Positions 61,560 through 64,000 of a stretch of DNA of 64,000 bases are shown here, in pieces. The position numbers were made by a program, and so were the translations under genes. The stretch is from Mytilus californianus (Eukaryota; Mollusca; Bivalvia; Mytilida; Mytilidae): positions 992,001-1,056,000 of the forward strand of contig NW_026262669.1 in the NCBI RefSeq assembly GCF_021869535.1. The letters are read 5' to 3'. How positions within the stretch are numbered: position 1 is the first letter of the stretch; every line of letters begins with the position of its first letter. The notes under the pieces were generated by a model. That model saw only the letters and a program-made list of their open reading frames with translations, searched no databases and was not told the origin of the DNA.

Positions 61560-61680
61560 GGATGATAATTTAGTCTTAGATGCATGATTTTTTTATTAGT
61601 GTTATTGGCTTTGAACTAGCTGTCAGTAACTGCGAGTACTCTCAGATCTGTGCTAAGTGTCTTTCAGTTGTAGGGATGTA
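61560..61680 (+). repeat. Truncated dispersed repeat interrupted by the Penelope-like element
   Basis: TTGGCTTTGAACTAGCTGTC, GCGAGTACTCTCAGATCTGT and TTGTAGGGATGTA match the first part of the repeat at 2960-3440. It breaks off exactly where the retroelement begins (61681), so that is the insertion point. Confidence 0.7.
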
Positions 61681-64000
61681 CAATAAAATTGAGAATGGAA
61701 ATGGGGAATGTGTCAAAGAGACAACAACCCGACCATAGAACAGACAACAGCAGAAGGTCACCAACAGGTCTTCAATGCAGCGAGAAATTCCCGCACCCGG
61801 AGGCGTCCTTCAGCTGGCCCCTAAACAAATATATATACTAGTTCAGTGATAATGAACGCCATACTAAACTCCAAATTGTACACAAGAAACTAAAATTAAA
61901 AATAATACAAGACTAACAAAGGCTAGGTCTCCTGATTTGGGACAGGCGCAAAAATGCGGCGGGGTTAAACATGTTTATGAGATCTCAACCCTCCCCCTAT
62001 ACCTCTAGCCAATGTAGAAAAGTAAACGCATAACAATACGCACATTAAAATTCAGTTCAAGAGAAGTCCGAGTCTGATGTCAGAAGATGTGACCAAAGAA
62101 AATAAACAAAATGACAATAATACATAAAAACTACAGACTACTAGCAGTTAACTGACATGCCAGCTCCAGACTTCAATTAAACTGATTGAAAGATTATGTC
62201 TTCATCATATGAATATCAGGCACAATCCTTCCCGTTAGGGGTTTAGTATCATACCATCATAACATATATGAGAAGAACATAACCCGTGTCATGCCAACAA
62301 CTGGTTTTTAAATAAATGTGTTTAGTGCCGATGCAAAGACCCTATAAGTGAATCAATACTAACGCCAAAATATGCAATTTTTAATGAACTGACAACAGTA
62401 TCGTAACTATATCCCTTCTTAATAAGTCTATTTAAAGGTTTTGTTAGCTTCAGAGGTGAATACTGACATTTTTGTGCTTTATAAAGAATATTTCCATAAA
62501 AAATTGGATGTGAAATACCTGAACGAATAAGAAGTCTGCATGTTGAGCTATATTTACGAATGATGTCCTTATACCGATGATAACATTTAGTAAATGTTTT
62601 GCCTAGTTTGTGATATCGAAAACCCTGGTGTAATAATTTTTCAGTAATACACATAAATTTCTCTCGTTAAAATCTAAAACATTGTTACATACACGAGCGA
62701 ATCGTACAAGTTGAGATATATAAACACCGTAAGATGGTGACAAGGGAACGTCACCATCTAAAAATGGATAATTAACGATAGGAAATGAAAAATCATCTCT
62801 TTTATCATATATTTTAGTATTAAGCTTTCCGTTAATGATATAGATATCAAGATCTAGGAAAGGGCAGTGGTCATTGTTAGTATTAACTTTATTTAAAGTA
62901 AGTTCAACAGGATAAATTTCTTTAGTATACATACTGAAGTCGTCATTATTGAGAGCCAAAATATCATTCAAATATCTAAAAGTATTATTAAATTTGTGTA
63001 TCAGATGTTGTTTTGATGGGTCTTTGCTGATTTTTGTCATAAATTGTAACTCATAGCAATACAAAAAAAGGTCCGCAATAAGTGGTGCACAGTTAGTCCC
63101 CATTGGAATTCCGATAACCTGACGATATACGGAATCTCCAAAGCGAACAAAAATGTTATCTAGTAAAAATTCAAGGGCATATATAGTATCAAAGCATGTC
63201 CAATTGACATAGTTTTTTTGTTTATTGCTACTAAAAAATGACCTTAAAGAGTTTGAACATATATATTCACATTCTGACTTTTTAAATGCCCATTTAATTA
63301 GGTGTGTGAATTTTTTCTTAATGAGAATGTGAGGCAATGTGGTATATAGGGTAGAAAAATCAAAACTTTGAACAGATTCAAAATCACCAATATATGCATG
63401 CAATTTATCAAGTACTTCCAACGAGTTCTTGACACTCCAAAAGTAATTAATTCCACTATTTTCGAAGGCCTTATTTGAACAATTTATTATCAGGTTTTTG
63501 ATTGTACCAAGTGTACTGGTAAGAAGAATAGACAATTTAGTAGTGGAACAATGGCTTGAAGACGAAATGAATCTATATTTGTAAGGTGTTTTGTGTAGCT
63601 TCGGAAGCCAATACATAGTTGGGACTTTCATTGTATTTGGTTCTGCTTGTAAAGCGGTAGCTAAAAGTTTATGTTTGTTACAGATGTCGTTTTCTGAAAA
63701 CGGAGTCAGTTGGAATGTTGGTGAATTGGTGATTTCTTTTTTCAGAACCTCAATGTAAAATTTACGTCAAACAATAATAATATTATTAGCAGCTTTATCG
63801 GCCGGGACAAAAACAAATTCCTTGGCTAGTTCTTTTAGTTTATGTTTGATACGAGAAATAGGTTTATTGTGGTTATTGTCAAGAGTAAAATGTTCTTTAA
63901 AATGTTGAATACGTATATCAACTATGTTCATTACTGATTTGAAAAAAGAGTACCCGTCCACGTACACTTTGTGTTTATGTTGGATATATTTCTATTTGTA
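61681..64000 (-). mobile_element. Penelope-like retroelement, runs off the window
   Basis: Reads on the minus strand from beyond 64000 to its 3' end at 61681. It contains a damaged reverse transcriptase frame (62322-63967) and about 640 bp of tail. The last part of the tail recurs, truncated, at 47154-47441 and 20896-20966, and all three share the same 3' terminus (CAATTTTA). Internal motifs place the reverse transcriptase with Penelope-like elements rather than LTR or standard non-LTR elements. No GIY-YIG endonuclease is visible downstream of it; it may be absent or N-terminal and outside the window. Confidence 0.85.
62322..63967 (-). pseudogene. Penelope-like reverse transcriptase, degenerate
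   Basis: Copies element RNA into DNA at a chromosomal target. On the minus strand a frame reads FVFVPADKAANNIIIV, then TGA (63767-63769), and continues in frame to MYWLPKLHKTPYKYRFIS, FDFSTLYTTLPH, IPMGTNCAPLIADLFLYCYE and RYLNDILAL, ending at 62603. A two-base insertion near 62645 (TGTGTA for TGTA) shifts the rest (EKLLHQGFRYHKLGKTF ... FYGNILYKAQKCQYSPLKL) into a second frame that ends at 62322. The catalytic box reads YLND, where the family has YxDD (codon at 62966-62968). An upstream TAG at 63992-63994 also lies in frame. Stop codons, frameshift and lost aspartate make it inactive. Confidence 0.85.

Overview
The window is eukaryotic and comes from an AT-rich, intron-rich, transposon-dense genome. 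The best guess is a bivalve mollusc, most likely a marine mussel (Mytilus or a relative). This rests on several dispersed repeats that I recall from mussel sequence: the 'chromosome-scattered' tail at about 2960-3440, the block near 8068-8790, the tail at 61681-61980 and the Penelope-like reverse transcriptase. I could not run a search to confirm the species. There are no bacterial-type genes, rRNA, CRISPR array or confident tRNA. Almost every long open frame is a shadow, a transposon relic or a single exon.

Host gene signal. The minus strand carries spliced ankyrin-repeat exons at 48.4, 41.3, 38.5, 31.4, 28.8, 2.0 and 0.8 kb. All are phase 0 with recognisable AG/GT borders, except that the 2.0 kb copy has lost its donor. 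They form a repeating cassette of three exon types (30, 23 and 33 codons). The cassette is carried by a tandem segmental duplication: unit 1 runs 12316-35892, unit 2 runs 35893-48071, unit 3 begins at 48072, and an older unit 0 lies around 1746-2900. The window therefore looks like the inside of one long ankyrin gene growing by exon-cassette duplication and bloated by transposons.

Other coding relics. On the plus strand, 3853-10783 holds eight exons of a decayed gene from an uncharacterised multicopy family. Splice phases agree between exons, but there are two frameshifts and two in-frame stops. Directly after it (11111-12315) lies a broken Ty3/gypsy-type fragment in which integrase precedes reverse transcriptase. 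A decayed non-LTR reverse transcriptase is at 19.5-20.5 kb. The right edge (61681-64000, minus strand) is a damaged Penelope-like retroelement, and 5'-truncated tails of the same family sit at 47154-47441 and 20896-20966.

Large DNA transposons. Unit 1 is interrupted by a 13,867-bp insertion (14703-28569) with 26-bp terminal inverted repeats at a TA target. The matching empty site is visible in unit 2 at 38274-38275. Unit 3 is interrupted by an 11,658-bp CACTA-type element (48746-60403) with 54-bp terminal inverted repeats, a GAA target duplication and arrays of an ACTGTnnCAAC motif inside both ends. Nested in it are two smaller elements (53083-53761 and 55310-56908) that share CAGTCAGGGG ends, 5-bp target duplications and internal palindromes at about 23-bp spacing. 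I see no transposase in any of these, so all look non-autonomous. A 110-118 bp tandem array whose units each contain a hairpin lies at 60511-61190, beside the CACTA element.
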